DNA from: Arion vulgaris
Taxonomy: Eukaryota > Mollusca > Gastropoda > Stylommatophora > Arionidae
DNA: 64,000 nucleotides
Reading direction: 5' to 3'
Assembly: GCA_020796225.1 (NCBI GenBank)
Contig: CM036753.1
Coordinates: forward strand, 124,001-188,000
The notes beneath the pieces are model-generated. The model ran no database searches, had not been told where the DNA came from, and saw nothing but the letters and a program-made list of their open reading frames with translations. The position numbers and the translations under genes are program-made. Positions 1 to 12,914 of the stretch are shown in pieces. Numbering within the stretch: position 1 is the first letter of the stretch; every line of letters starts with the position of its first letter.

Positions 1-1857
1 ATCAAATAGTTTTACGCAGTCTCATCTATTTTGTGAATATTACAAGTGTTTTACAATCAAATAGTTTTACTGCAGTCTTGTCTATTTTGTGAATATTATG
101 TGCTTTGGCCAATCAAATAGTTTTACTGTAGTCTTGTCTATTTTTGGTGAATATTTATTATGTGTTTTGCCAATCAATAGTTTTACTGCAGTCTCATTCT
201 ATTTGGTGAATACATGTGTGCTTACAATCAAATAGTTTTAAGGTAGTCTCATCTATTTTGTGAATATTATGTGTTTTGCCAATCAAATAGTTTTACTGGG
301 CAGTCTCATCTATTTTGTGACACATGTGTTTTAAGCAACTAAATAGTTTACTGCAGTCTCATCTATTTTGTGAATATTATGTTTTAAGAATCAAATAGTT
401 TTACTGCAGTCTCATCTATTTTGTGAATATTACGTGTTTTGCCAATCAAATAGTTTTGCTGCAGTCTCATCTATTTTGTGAATATTACGTGTTTTGCCAA
501 TCAAATAGTTTTACTGCAGTCTCATCTATTTTGTAAATATTACGTGTTTTGCCAATCAAATAGTTTTACTGCAGTCTCATCTATTTTGTGAATATTACGT
601 GTTTTGCCAATCAAATAGTTTTACTGTAGTCTCATCTATTTTGTGAATATTAAGGTGTTTTGCCAAATCAAATAGTTTTAATGCAGTCTCATCTGGCTTT
701 GTGAATATTACGTGTTTTGCTAATCAAATAGTTTTACTGCAGTCTCATCTATTTTGTGAATATTACGTGTTTTGCCAATCAAATAGTTTTACTGCAGTCT
801 CATCTATTTTGTGATTACGTGTTTTTCCAATCAAATAGTTTTACTGCAGTCTCATCTATTTTGTAAATATTACGTGTTTTACACTAATCAAATAGTTTTG
901 CTGCAGTTCATCTATTTTGTGAAGACATGTGTTTTGGTTAATCAAAGAAGCCACTGTGTCTCATCTATTTTAGAATATTACGTGTTTTGCTAATCAAATA
1001 GTTTTACTGCAGTCTCATCTATTTTGTGAATATTACGTGTTTTGCCAATCAAATAGTTTTATTTATAGTCTGTCTATTTTGGTAGAATATTACGTGTTTT
1101 GTCAATCAAATAGTTTTACTGCAGTCTCATCTATTGTGAATATTACGGTTTTGCCAATCAAATAGTTTTACTGTAGTCTCATCTATTTTGTGAATATTAT
1201 GTAAGTTTTGGTTAATCAAATAGTTTTACTTGTAGTCTCGTCTATTTTGTGAATATTACGTGTTTTGCCAATCAAATAGTTTTACTGCAGTCTCATCTAT
1301 TTCAGAATATTATGTGTTTTGCCAATCAAATAGGTTTTACTGCAGTTCATCTATTTTGTGAATATATTACGTGTTTTGCCAATCAAATAGTTTTACTGCA
1401 GTCTCTGTCTATTTTGTATTATTACGTTTTGCCAATCAAATAGTTTTGATTGCAGTCTCATCTATTTTGTGAATATTACGTGTTTTGCCAATCAAAGAAG
1501 TTTGTCATGTCTCATCTATTTTGTGAATATTATGTATTTATTAATCAAGATTTTACTGCAGTCTCATCTATTTTGTGAATACATGTGTTTGCTAACCAAA
1601 TAGTTTTACTGCAGTCTCTACCTATTTTGTGGAATATTACGTGTTTTGGCCCAATCAATAGTTTTACTGCAGTCTCATCTATTTTTGTGAATATTACGTG
1701 TTTTGCCAATCAAATAGTTTGCTGCAGTCTCATCTATTTGTGAATATTACGCGTTTTGCCAATCAAATAGTTTTTACTGCAGTCTCATCTATTTTGTAAT
1801 GATGTGTTTTTGCCAATCAAATAGTTTTACTGCAGTCTCATCTATTTTGTGAATATT
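1..1857. repeat. 55-bp tandem satellite array (about 34 units)
   Basis: The unit begins ATCAAATAGTTTTACTGCAG, continues through TCTCATCTATTTTGTG and ends ATATTACGTGTTTTGCCA. Adjacent units at 500 and 555 give a period of 55 bp. The array is already running at base 1, so its left end lies outside the window, and it stops abruptly at about 1857. Units differ mainly by 1-3 base indels and isolated substitutions. Short open frames inside it are periodic translations of the unit and are not genes. Confidence 0.95.
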
Positions 1858-2864
1858 AATTTAGTGTAATACTCGTTCATGTGTATTATGTCTTTCACAG
1901 ATATGGAATAAGTCGTGTGTGTTTTTCTATTTATTCTATGACTTCGTAGAAAGTCTACAATTTACGGCTTGCTCGCTGCACGTGGTTTGTTTCTATATTA
2001 ATGAGTACTTGTAATATCTGTCGTGATGTTGACCACATCACCCTTTAGCCTGCCGATAGTCAATGAAAATACTAGCCTAAACTATATTTTCAAATATACT
2101 TGAGGTGGCGAAAGAGTTCCTTTCTTCTCCTGTAATATAGTGTCACAGTCATTTTTTGGATATTGAAAACATTGTAGTGTCTACTAGTTTGCTTTTACAA
2201 TTTTAGGATAAAAATGGCCTGAAATTGAATTTGGTTATGTGTTCTCTTATTGTGTCAGAAATTGATGAGAAAACACATTTCGCATCCTTGGGTTTTAGTC
2301 TGTTTTGATATTATTCTTCTTTGGTGTCTGTTCTTACGACCAATTTTAATCACTCTGTGATATGTTTGATCTTGTCAAGAACGTATACGTTGCATTGGTT
2401 TAGTAGGCCACCAACGCATAGACTTCTAAGCACGTTTAGGACATGTGCATCCTGATTTCCACAATGATATTATCTAAATGAACATATTTGTCCTTATTAT
2501 TTTTAACTTTAAGAATTAGTTCTGCAGATTTTTATACACAGCACAGAAGTTATTAATGTAATAAATATATAGAATCTAACGGTTATAATGCAGCGTTGTT
2601 TTAATCTGACACCAAATGCAATGATCGGATTATGACGAACAAAAAAAAGAGATTTGTTGTTGTCTGTATGAAAAGGAGAATAGTTGGTCCCTACCAGATC
2701 TATAATTTAGAAATAAATACATTGGAGTTGGCTGTGTATAAAAGAAAGCAATAATATATCAGTTGTTCGTGCAATGAAATTTGACTTAAGCAATATGACT
2801 AATAACAAAACACTGTACAGACTCGACAGCATCGAAGTTACATATGGATGGGAGTTTGTTTTGA
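1858..2864. other. AT-rich single-copy-looking sequence, no gene seen
   Basis: About 1 kb between the satellite and the first SINE. No open frame of note, no recognisable transposon motif and no tandem structure were seen on either strand. Confidence 0.5.
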
Positions 2865-3098
2865 TAAAATGAAAATAGTGGCACATCCCTACAAGACGTA
2901 GCCATCAACCACAGTAAATGACTCCTTTGATTTTCTAGGCACCACTTATACGCTCAGCATACTATTGTTTTCTGAACGGTGAGGTCTATATTTACCTTCG
3001 TAAAACCCACAGAAACGAATTTATTTCAAACTGCCTGTTTGCAGTTTGAATAGGTACGCTTAGGTTGTGATCGAGTTCCACAACCGCCACAGACGCCC
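2865..3098 (-). mobile_element. SINE-A copy 1 (tRNA-derived, decayed)
   Basis: Read on the minus strand it starts near GGGCGTCTGTGGCGG, the tRNA-like head with a poor A box, followed by the downstream body that contains CTAGGCACCACTTATA (plus-strand spelling) and an A-rich 3' end at about 2865. The body aligns by eye with copies at 8640-8856, 15852-16086, 43345-43573 and 54128-54362. The head fits an RNA polymerase III-type SINE. It is not a functional tRNA gene. No target duplication was identified. Confidence 0.7.
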
Positions 3099-3202
3099 AA
3101 TTATTTTATGAAAAGAATATACATTTCAGTCTGTCCAGAACTACTATCACGCAGCATACTATGTAAGCTGCTTACCAATTTAAAAAATTATACTTTCAGA
3201 TT

Positions 3203-3227
3203 TATATATATATACACACACACACAC
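3203..3227. repeat. (TA)n/(CA)n microsatellite at a LINE 3' end
   Basis: A short run of TA dinucleotides passes into CA dinucleotides and directly adjoins the 3' end of the minus-strand LINE tail at 3228. Confidence 0.85.
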
Positions 3228-3425
3228 CTCTCAAAATTGTTATACGTTACATAGGCCTATACAATTAATTTCTCCATACCGCTCTATCCTGGGCAATCCT
3301 TCAATCTCCTCCATGGAACTGAGATCGATATTTCCTTCGCCTCTCTGTAGCAAAGCTTTGTTTGTATTCTTAGGTCGACCTCTTCTTGAACCCTTGTATC
3401 CCACTTGGAATGCCTTTGCATTCCA
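3228..3425 (-). mobile_element. LINE 3' end fragment (TA-tailed family, copy 1)
   Basis: On the minus strand the sequence encodes the typical C-terminal tail of an APE-type LINE reverse transcriptase: a GSRRGRPKNT-like basic motif, then SSMEEIEG, then a decayed AQDRAVW motif ending in CNV and a stop. A frameshift lies between the first and last motif. The fragment is 5'-truncated at about 3425, next to another TA microsatellite at 3430-3455. Related tails occur at 5963-6130, 40048-40145 and 55091-55155, all on the minus strand. Confidence 0.7.
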
Positions 3426-3429
3426 TCAA

Positions 3430-3455
3430 CATATATATATATATATATATATATA
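3430..3455. repeat. (TA)n microsatellite
   Basis: A simple run of TA dinucleotides on the 5' side of the truncated LINE tail. Confidence 0.9.
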
Positions 3456-3699
3456 CAATACAATAAAATCCCACTCTCAGTGAGGTTAATTCTATTTGTA
3501 ATGTCTGTTGTCTACAGTCTACTGCCTGCTATAACCACAAAATGCCTGTCCTTAGTTTAAAAGGTGTGCCTCTGTCCTTAAAGAAGCTGTAATCCCTGCA
3601 TAGCAAACAAACAAGTATTTATTTCTTTTACTGTGGTTTTTTTTTTTTTTTTTTTTTGCTTTACGTGTTGGGTTGCTTTTAATAAACGGTTCACTTGTA

Positions 3700-3915
3700 T
3701 TTGAACGCTTGATAATGTCATTTATCGTTACACCACTGTCTCTAACCAGATGCTGGTTTAATAATGTTATATAACCGTCTCTAACTATAATGCTTTCATT
3801 ATTTATCATTACTCAACTGTCTCTAACCAGATAATGTCATTTATCACTATACTAATTGTTCTAACCAGATAATGTCATTTATCACATACAACCGTTCTAA
3901 CTATAACCACACAAT
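3700..3915. repeat. Degenerate ~48-bp tandem repeat
   Basis: The phrase CTAACCAGATAATGTCATTT and its variants recur four to five times with spacing near 48 bp and many indels. A run of T at 3638-3658 lies upstream. Confidence 0.6.
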
Positions 3916-5244
3916 AAATGTAGACTTACTTAGGTGAAAAAGAAACGTAGAAGAATTGTAAAAATCATATAAATGGTTGAAAAACAACAATATTCATAAA
4001 TAAACATGAACCGTTAGACGACATTATATAGAAAATAAAACGGGATCAGTTCTAGAGACACAGACATACAGTGCAAATGTTTCACAAGGAAATAATTAGG
4101 ACAATATTATCAAAGAATAAAATCAGAATGTTGTATCACTTACTAATGGACTGTGTCCATCCCCAAGGAAATTAAAGCCATCCTGTTACATTTTTGCTGC
4201 CATAGCTGATTCAAATAAACATGAGAAATCAAGTAAAATATCTTGTTGAGGCAATCACGAATCGATTTATTGTAATTTTAGAACATTGATATTTTATTTT
4301 ATCTTATAACATTCCACTGTTTGTTTCTTTTTTTTTCTTTACCAATGCGTTTTTTCTTCTTTCTTTCACTATTATAAAAACTCTCAGACGTCAAACTGAA
4401 TATGCTCACAGAAAGAAGATGACAACTGTAGGTGGTTCATGTTTGAAAGAGCTTTGTCTTGGAATGATACCACACGTCTCCTGCACAGTCTTATTTTCCT
4501 ATATAAATGGTTCCCTCTGTGAAATACATGTTATGCAATCATTTTGATTTTGATTGACAGTGATTTAGTTGTAAAATAAATAGTACGGGATACTCTTTGT
4601 ACACTGCATTAAAATAGCATAAAATAGCTAGCAATGACGTGTAGTATAGAATGTTTCATTCACACCAAAGACGAGTTAACGCGTTTCATATTATCTCTCA
4701 TCTGTGGACTAAAAAAATGTGCTAGCACGTTATATATTTCTACTGTAACTGCTATAGGCGTACTTCACGTTTGTGACCTAAAATCATGGGAGAAGCTATT
4801 TTAAGATCCGTCTCTGAGAGTATGTATATAAGGGATATGCTAAACAATATAGTTTGAAAGACGTTAACTGGGTATGCTACCATTTATCTTTATCATTTAT
4901 CATTTTCAAACTCGTTTGGTAGGCATAAAGATTCCACCAGAGATTTAAGATTATGCCCTGCTACTTTTCTACCAATTGTTTCATGACCGTCCGCTGTGCA
5001 TTTCATCTCTTCCATAGTTCTTCTCCTTGTTACCAATAGCCCAGGACATTTTTTCATGCACCGTCAACTGGAGAGCTGACTCCAGCTAATGCCTAATCGC
5101 TTATAACGTATATGACCAATCCATTTCCATCTACGTCTTTAATGATGGTCTTCACTGATACACATATGGATTGTTTACTACTATTTGTATTATATTATCA
5201 TTAATTGTGTCATTTAGCACTGTATACAGCCAACGTAAATGCAT
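3916..5244. other. AT-rich region, possible LINE relic only
   Basis: No gene was recognised. The minus strand at about 4880-5160 can be read as RWKWIGHIRYKR followed by a basic stretch, resembling the GHxLR region of LINE C-termini. It is too decayed to annotate firmly. Confidence 0.35.
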
Positions 5245-5897
5245 ACTATACTTGCCCAAAATTCGCATCATTAATTATGGTTTAATTCAGTGAAATCTAC
5301 TGGATGGATAACAGTAAATTTTGTGTGCAGTCCAGATATACCTCACGACCTTACGAGTTCAGGTTTAACTAATTGGTAGGTAGTCAGTTGATGTAAAAAA
5401 TATGGCAAGTTATACTTTGCAAGCATAACAAAAGATAATAAAGTTTAGAATTGACAGTAAATACACAAAATGTAGAAGAATGTTTGCAAAGAAAAATTTA
5501 TTATATATTAAAAAAGAAAAGCTATAGTAAACAAATGATACCTTCCACTTTTCTATCAATGAAAAATAAATGTACATACGCCAACGACAGTCGTTATGAG
5601 ATAATAGAATTAACTAATCTACGGGAATTTCTGCTTTGTTTGGTACACTGTACGTGGAGTAATGCAATGAAATTATAGAAAATCCTACAATCCTACTGCT
5701 AAACTTCTACATGTGAATAAACTAACATCGCTATTATTTTAGAAAAAAACATATAACAGTAAATTAACAGCACTAAAGGTTTTTGTGTGCAAAATTACTT
5801 TAAGACGGTCTCCTATTACCTATATAAAAATGTAAAATCAATCCTGTCATGATGATTTATATTCATTTTGTGTCACAAATTTTGGAACAAACTATAA
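5245..5897 (+). mobile_element. Non-autonomous TIR element, copy 1 (~650 bp)
   Basis: The left end CTATACTTGCCCAAAATTCG and the right end, which reads CAAATTTTGGAACAAACTAT, are inverted relative to each other with several mismatches, as in terminal inverted repeats. Most of the interior matches, in reverse orientation, 28890-29545 (for example the blocks around 5530-5610 and 5800-5890). No transposase is encoded, so it would be a non-autonomous DNA transposon or large MITE. The superfamily is not assigned. Confidence 0.5.
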
Positions 5898-5916
5898 TTA
5901 TTATCTATATCAGTGT

Positions 5917-5917
<1 letters not shown>

Positions 5918-5962
<45 letters not shown>
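5918..5962. repeat. (TA)n microsatellite at a LINE 3' end
   Basis: A nearly uninterrupted TA run that abuts the LINE tail starting at 5963. Confidence 0.9.
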
Positions 5963-5965
<3 letters not shown>

Positions 5966-6130
5966 TCTGTACTGATATACGTTATGTATAAGTGGCCTGC
6001 TAGCAATTTCTCCATACCGCTCTGTCTTGAGCACCTACCCAATCTCTTGCATGGAATTGAGACCGATATTTCTGTTTATCTCAGAAAAGTTTGATTCAGG
6101 GTCAAAGAGCGTCATCTCTCTTGAAACCTT
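5963..6130 (-). mobile_element. LINE 3' end fragment (TA-tailed family, copy 2)
   Basis: This is the same tail as at 3228-3425. The plus-strand landmark CAATTTCTCCATACCGCTCT is shared, corresponding on the minus strand to the decayed RAVWRN motif. It lies immediately beside (TA)n on its 3' side and is 5'-truncated near 6130. Confidence 0.65.
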
Positions 6131-8639
6131 TGCTCCTACTCAATGATCAAGTACGCTTAAAATGTAAATAGACATTAAGCAACAACTTAATGTTAAAATA
6201 TTGAGTTAAATGATAATATGTGAGTTATTTTATGTAGTATGGAGCATTCTGATATATGTAATAGTACAGGTGCAGTAATCTACTGCGCGCTGGCAATAAA
6301 CTTAAGTCACTGGCTATACCATGGTTACCTCATCGCAGATTCCAATCTTCAGATACTGCATTATTTACTTAATATATATATATTTTTATCAGTAGTAAAT
6401 GTGGGTAAGAGTTAGATGAAAATAAAATTCAACAACATTTTGTTTACTTTCTCTGTTGTTTTTGCTCAGATAAATTGATATGTTTCTTTTTAAAAAACAT
6501 TAGCATAAAGTTCTGACGGCTTTTGTAGAAAATCTGCTTTTGCTAGCTCTTTTTCTCATAAAATACAGCAATCTAAAGTTATTAAATTGCAGTTGTACAA
6601 TGTTTATCAATTTTTGTTCTCTACAAAAGAAAGATAATTAAACTTGATCAGCAAGTTGAGATTGAACGAAGCACATGAGCTTCTACATTGCCTATAAATA
6701 ATCTTAATAAAGCAATTTGTAGAGGACCCCAAACACAACAAAAAGTATTGAGTATAGCTGATATTACTGTTACGAAAGTAAAACATTATTAGAATGTAAG
6801 AATAGATACTTTAATATCATGATTAATTACATCTGATTACGGCACATGACATTTAGTAGGTCTGATTGTTTATGAGATATAAAAAGGCACCCAGAGTCGT
6901 ATTGGTGAAAAAATACTTTGGAAATCTGTTTATTATGTTGGGATGTTGATAAGAAATATCGCTATAAAGCAGACGTAAATAATAACTATAATGTAGGTTT
7001 TGTATAGATGACATACGTCATGTCTAAGGATGTTGATGATCAATTCGAGGTACAAACATCTGCTGCTTGATTATCGGAGATGTTCTTCGTTTTCTCACAA
7101 TAACGCAACATCTACCCTCAGATTTCATCAATATCAGAACCATTTCGGTATACTAATCAGCGGTATGGGCACATTATTCTCATTTTACAGGGCGTTAAAT
7201 GACAGCTGTGTGCCTTCCACCTGTTTAGGTCGCTGATCTTGAATACTTCTTCTTTGTAGATGCGAGTACATTCATTACTGTGTTGAGAGTAAAGGATCTG
7301 ACAGGTCTCAAGACACAGAATTGACTTCATTGCATCGGTTCTCAGTCTGCAGAAATGGTAAATACCCACGAGAATACTCGCACAGCACACTCCTATAGCT
7401 CCGCAGCAAAATCATAGGAATTTCTGAAAGCATGCAATCTTTAATAGAATGTGGACTGATTAAACTGTCACATCTGGAACGCAAGATATCACAAATACTT
7501 AGCCCAGAGTGGGTAATGCTTATACTCTTCTACTAAAAACATCATTGATACTGTACAATGTTTCAATTCTTTAACTGCAATTATTGAATTAGAGTACATA
7601 AAGGGCCAACACATTACTAATGTAGTTACGTTGGTCACGCATAAACAACACTGATCAAATAAATTGTAAAATACATTATAAGACTTATACACTCATTTAT
7701 GTTATACTTTATGTCTTCACTTAAGATTGCAGACATAAATGTACCACTTAGCGCAATATTGTTTCTTCATTCAATTTGTCTTTATTTATGGTTTTTTATG
7801 TCTTGAGAATCATTATTTGCAGTGCTACAGAACTGATAAAACACCCAGGTAGATGAGATCAAGTGCTGTCTGATTCGACATGACGATAAAACGTAAACAC
7901 TTTCAAAACACTACCATCTGGAAATCGGGATAAAAAATAATATTGGAAAAATATGCTAAGGAGAAATATTTGTGTGCTGAGAAATTGTTGTAATATTTCT
8001 ATAGTTGCCTTACAATCACAATAATCACATAAGGACCTGTCGTTGCCTGATTATACACTCTCTCCGAGTTCTTTCTGTGTATGAGACAAACCGAGCATAC
8101 ATAGATATTCACTGATGTAAAATGATGATATCGTCTTTTTAATCAATTACGATCATCACTGATCGAGATATTTGAGATTTTTTTCTATTTTCTTTTACTA
8201 TCTTGTTTGATATGTTTACCAGGGCATGTCCATCTGTTTGTTACGTATTACCAGGGTATCTATCTGTTTGGATGTGTTTTCCAGGGTATGTCTATCTTGT
8301 TTGTTTCTCTGTTTATAGATGCTATATATATGTCTTCTAAATTTCCTCGAATTTTGTTAACTTGTCCAACTATTTAAATAGGAATGATTTAGGTTGCACT
8401 GTAATTCTGTCGGGCAGAAAATCCTAACTTTAATTTAATTATTATTTGTTGAACATTTCTTGTATATTTAATTCATATGCTTTGCATTTTGATAGATGCT
8501 GGTTTACCGGTAAATATTGTGAGGCGCTGCGGAATGACGAGTCAGATAGATTTGTTACTAATGACGCCACAGGTTAACCAAAGCAGCCATTATTCACGAA
8601 ATTGGTTATCGGTAAAAATAGAAGGCTAAAAATAGTTAA
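6131..8639. other. Long AT-rich region without a recognised gene
   Basis: I saw no transposon motif. At about 8210-8310 a phrase with ACCAGGGTATGTCTATCT recurs three times. A minus-strand open stretch around 7157-7405 has a protein-like composition and is discussed among the findings, but nothing identifies it. Confidence 0.4.
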
Positions 8640-8856
8640 TTGCATATCCCTATAAAACTTTGCGAATGAACTCAGCTTTTTAACGTTGTTTGTGATTTTC
8701 CTAGGCATTACGTTCAATTTGCATTGCTTGAACTGGTAGTGCACTGTCCTTAAAATTTACAAATGTTGTAATCCAACGTCCGTAGCGTGATTCGAACTCA
8801 GAACGTTTGTTATAAGACTGAGTCACTATCCCTGAAGCCACAGACGCCACCTCAAA
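8640..8856 (-). mobile_element. SINE-A copy 2 (clear A and B boxes)
   Basis: On the minus strand the head reads GGTGGCGTCTGTGGCTTCAG and, about 40 bases on, GAGTTCGAATCAC. These match an RNA polymerase III A box (TGGCTTC-type) and B box (GTTCGAATC). The body with the CTAGGCA landmark follows, and the copy ends near 8640. Confidence 0.75.
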
Positions 8857-9568
8857 GAGGCCGATTCTCAAACGATTGTAGTGCGACGCTGAAAAATATA
8901 TAGTACATCGAAAAATAAAACTATACTTCATTATAAAATGAGTGTATGTGGTTGTATGTATGTTTGTTACCTATAGACTCGAAACTACTGGAACAGATGA
9001 GCTGAAATTTACAGGATATGTTTGTTTTAATGTTGGGATGCTACCTGTCACAGTTTGAAATAGGTAGCGCTAGAAGCTGGAAACAATCTAAAAATAATAA
9101 CACGTTCATTTCATCGAGAGTTTCTAACGAAATCTCCATTAATGCTCTGACGAAAATGCAAATTTAATGAGAGTTTTTCCGAAGCTTACAGTATGTGCAT
9201 CTACACGACTTGGATGACGTATGATTCAAGTCAATATTTCAAACGTCGTTAAAGCTAACATTTAAACAAGCTGCCATAGTTGAAGGCTTGTTTCTAATCA
9301 TGATCATAGATACTGCAACTGCATTTAAGTTCCATCATCATCAATGTTTATATTATGTTGGCAAAATTGCTCTATATTCAATTAAACCAAACAAAACTAC
9401 GATCCGAGGAATACGTTCATTTGAGGGAAGCTATTGGCCGGCATTTCTATAAATGGCAAGATGGTTATTTTGCCATCAACGTTTACCTGATGTACAATGT
9501 ACACGTTATATGTATGAATATTACCCAATATTAGATTACACGACAGAAACGGTTATCATTTATTATTT

Positions 9569-10200
9569 TAAATCAACTATACCATTGGACCATAGCGGCG
9601 CATCTAAACTTAGTACAACTACTTGCAATAGGTGGTGCGTGAGAAGCCTGACAAACGATTCATAGGTTTTCTGATTTTTCAAAACATTTTACTGCAGTTC
9701 GGTGCATTTCCTAATAGAATTTAATCAAATGCTAATTTTTATTTATTCCAGCGAAACATCAACAGTGATATTTGGATTCCGTGTGTGAAGAATGCGCTGC
9801 AGTTATTTCCACACGCTCTTCAGCGAATTTTCCACATTTGGTAAATTATTATGCCTGAATATTGGCACAATATTATCATATGGCGGTGAAACGGGGGTGA
9901 CTATTTAATATTTTGTAAATCAATCCATACCATTGACCGCTATAGCGGCGTACTCCTAAATTAGTACAACCATTTCGCAATAGGTTGCGTGAGTAGTTTC
10001 TGACAAATGATTCATACAGTTTTGATTTTTCAAAACATTTTACTCGCAGTTTCTGTACTTAATAGGAATTTAACTAAATGCTAATTTTTTTATTTCATTC
10101 CATGAAACATCAATAGATATTGAATCATGTGTGTGAAGATGAACAAGATGTGTTATTTCCACACGCTCTTCACAATTTTCACACATTTGCAATTATGCCT
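9569..10200. repeat. Duplicated Helitron leader (two ~285-bp direct repeats)
   Basis: Segments 9569-9856 and 9917-10200 are imperfect direct copies. Shared landmarks include TTTTTCAAAACATTTTACT, TTATTTCCACACGCTCTTCA and ATTATGCCT, which carries the start codon. The spacing is about 347 bp. Only the second copy runs into the helicase-protein frame (MPPKMKSYW...). Confidence 0.8.
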
Positions 10201-12914
10201 CCTAAAATGAAAAGCTATTGGCCCATCTACACCTAGAGCACGAAAGAGAAAAGGCATTAATAGCTTCAGAACATTGAGCAAATAGAAAGCAAGACTGTAA
10301 ACTGTCTGGAGCACGCACTGATGAGCCTGGGTTCGTCCTGGAAACAGACGAGCAAATGTGAAGCAAGACTAGAACCAATCGAGTAGGCACTGAAGTCCGT
10401 TCAGCTGAAACAATCGAGCAACGGGAAGCAAGTCTGCAAACCGTTCGCTGATACGCACTACTTATCCAGACTAACACTTAACGCTGATTTAAATCTAGGT
10501 GCATTCCATTACACACTTTAATTATGATTACAGTCTTCATCCAAATGTAGTTAGTTGGAAAATGGATAGATATAATGTATTACAAGTGCTTTAATCAAAA
10601 TCCTGACATCTGTTGTTCATCATCTGTTTGCAGTAATTCGGTGAAATCGATCAAGTACATTTAAAAATATGTCAATAAAGAAGCACATAAGAAGCTTTTG
10701 GAGTGGCAATATAAATGTATCCACTGATGAAATCGAGCATTATCAACTGATCGCGATTAGGGGTAGCAACAAAGCAGTATATATTTTATCATTTTAATTG
10801 AGGACAGAGATATCCAACAGTTGTTCATTTGGCAGTAACGTGAAATGGATAGTACTTTCAACAGATAATGCAATATAATGAGCATTGTCACCATCGCAAC
10901 AATGTTAACTGGCGCTTATTGTGTAGAGATGATATATTTGCAAAGACGCTACTTACTTGAAACCACACAGATATTTACATATGGAATGCAGCGGCGAAAA
11001 AGTTTCAACGTCGCAACAAGGTAGTAGTTGAAGGATATTCCAATTTATATTCGACCAACGCATAGGTCGTTTGCACACCGTCTATCCAAACAATGCAGAA
11101 TGCTTTATTTATGATTACTGTTAATCAACAAACGACCAAATATCCTTCCAAGAATTGAGAAACAGTTAACGGTCACGTATATAGCATTTATCGAAGCTTG
11201 CCAAGAATTAAATCTTCTGAAAACGATGAACATTGGGACACTTGCCTCGATGATCCAATACTGCATTGACCACGGCAATACGCAATACTATTTCCAGTAC
11301 ATTAACAACGCTTCTCGTCCAACTAAAAAGAACTGTAGTGGCAAAGACTACATGAGTGAAGACATCCTACATCGCTTATGCGCGACGAATCAATCCGACA
11401 TTCAATTCACACCAAACGTATATAATGAGGCATTGGTTTCAATTGAGGACATATGTTTATAATCACTAATAGCACTGGTAATAAATGGATGCGCCAGAAC
11501 GATCTGCAAACAACCTTTTCGATTTGTGAGTTGAACGAGAAACACACTGATACTGTAAATGAATTGAGGCATTTGTTCAAATGAATCTTCCAAATTGATT
11601 CCGAACAACGCATAGCATATAAGACAGAATTATGCATGCAATTGTGTCAAAACGGTGATTGTATTTCATAGATGCCCGAGGCACAGGCAAAACTTCTTCT
11701 TTCTCATTTCACTTGGCTTGGCAACCATACGATCACGAAATAATATTGCACTTGCAATCAACATCTTCTGGAATTGCATAATTCTTTGATGGTGTATGAA
11801 CAGCGTGACCAGCGCTGAAATCGCTTACTGAATATAAATCACTGAGACAGCACCAACATGGCCATCAACAAAATTCTTAAATGGGTAAAGTACTCCAATT
11901 ATGTCAACTCATTATAGGATGAATGTACTATGTATGTGTTAAAAAGCATTAGCGCTCATCGTACACTGAAAAGATTTGAGAGGAAATGACTCAGCTCGGT
12001 GGCGTACTCATTTTATTGTCTGGCGATTGCAACTCTACCAGTTATACTAAGATCAACACCCGCTGATGAACTTAATGGCGTCGAAATCACTGCTTTATAT
12101 GACATACAGAAATTGACTTTGAAGACCAATATGCGTATACAACTACAAATACGATGAAAACTTTCTGAACGTTTGCAAAACAATTGTTGGATATTGGGAA
12201 TGGGAAATGCCAATCGATGATTCCACACGATGTATCACATTGCCAACAAAACTTGTAACATCATAGCGACCACAGACGAATTGATTTACAAGTTTTCCCA
12301 AACATTGTACATAATTACAAAATCATCAGTGGCTCAGTGCACGCACATATTAGCAGCAAAAAAACATGGGATGTATATGATAAGAATTTGGAGTATCTAA
12401 ACAAAATACTCAGGCAGCGATGTCAGAAGTCCATCGATACCAATGAATCAAGACGGTTAATAATTATCCAACTGAATTCTTGAATTCACTTGATTGGCTG
12501 GTGGCATGCCACCACATGTTTTAACATTGAAAACTGGCGTGCCTATCATTCTTCCTGTGAACATTAATCTATCGTTGACTTTGCAATTAGACTTTAGGAA
12601 AACATATGAAATAATATCATCGAAGGTACAATTAAATGGTAAATTAAAGGAGAGGGATATACTATTGCCACGCATCCCAATGATTCCAACAGACATGCCA
12701 TTCGAATTCAACGATTGCAGTTTCGTGGACTGTTTTGCAAGACCATCAAAAAATCCAGGACAATCACTACAAGTGTGGGACTCATTTGGAAAACCCCCGC
12801 TTTCACATGGACACATATGTGGCCTGTTCACGCGTCGGAAAACATTCTGATTTATTCGTGTATGCACCAGATGGAAAAAAAAAAAATATTGTATATCCAA
12901 AAGCACTTCAATAA
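10195..12914 (+). pseudogene. Helitron Rep/helicase protein remnant (Pif1-like helicase)
   Basis: The start MPPKMKSYW and repeated LExNR/SxET-like stretches match the N-terminal part of animal Helitron proteins, ending in LTLNADLNLGAFHY at about 10490. Frameshifted pieces follow: a KYVNK-like motif near 10655, AAKKFQRR near 11000, GRLHTVYPNNAECF near 11075, MSEDILHRLCATNQ and YNEALVSIEDICL at 11350-11460, a Walker A DARGTGKT at 11671-11694, GGVLILLSGD near 12000, LKTNMRIQLQ near 12120, and the C-terminal GMPPHVLTLKTGVPII through LLPRIPMIPTDMPFEF to GQSLQV at 12494-12780. Stop at 12912-12914. There are many frameshifts and stops. The whole protein spans only about 900 codons, and I could not find the HUH-type Rep nuclease that should precede the KYVNK region, so an internal deletion is likely. 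Confidence 0.85.

Noticed and set aside
8640..8856. Functional tRNA genes at the SINE heads
   Set aside because: A and B boxes are present in several SINEs, but none can be folded by eye into an intact cloverleaf and all continue into shared SINE bodies.
10202..10477. Minus-strand 91-codon open frame
   Set aside because: It is a shadow of the plus-strand Helitron protein N-terminus, which has recognisable motifs.
12457..12906. Minus-strand 149-codon open frame
   Set aside because: It lies opposite the Helitron helicase C-terminus (GMPPHVLTLKTG...). The plus strand explains the sequence.
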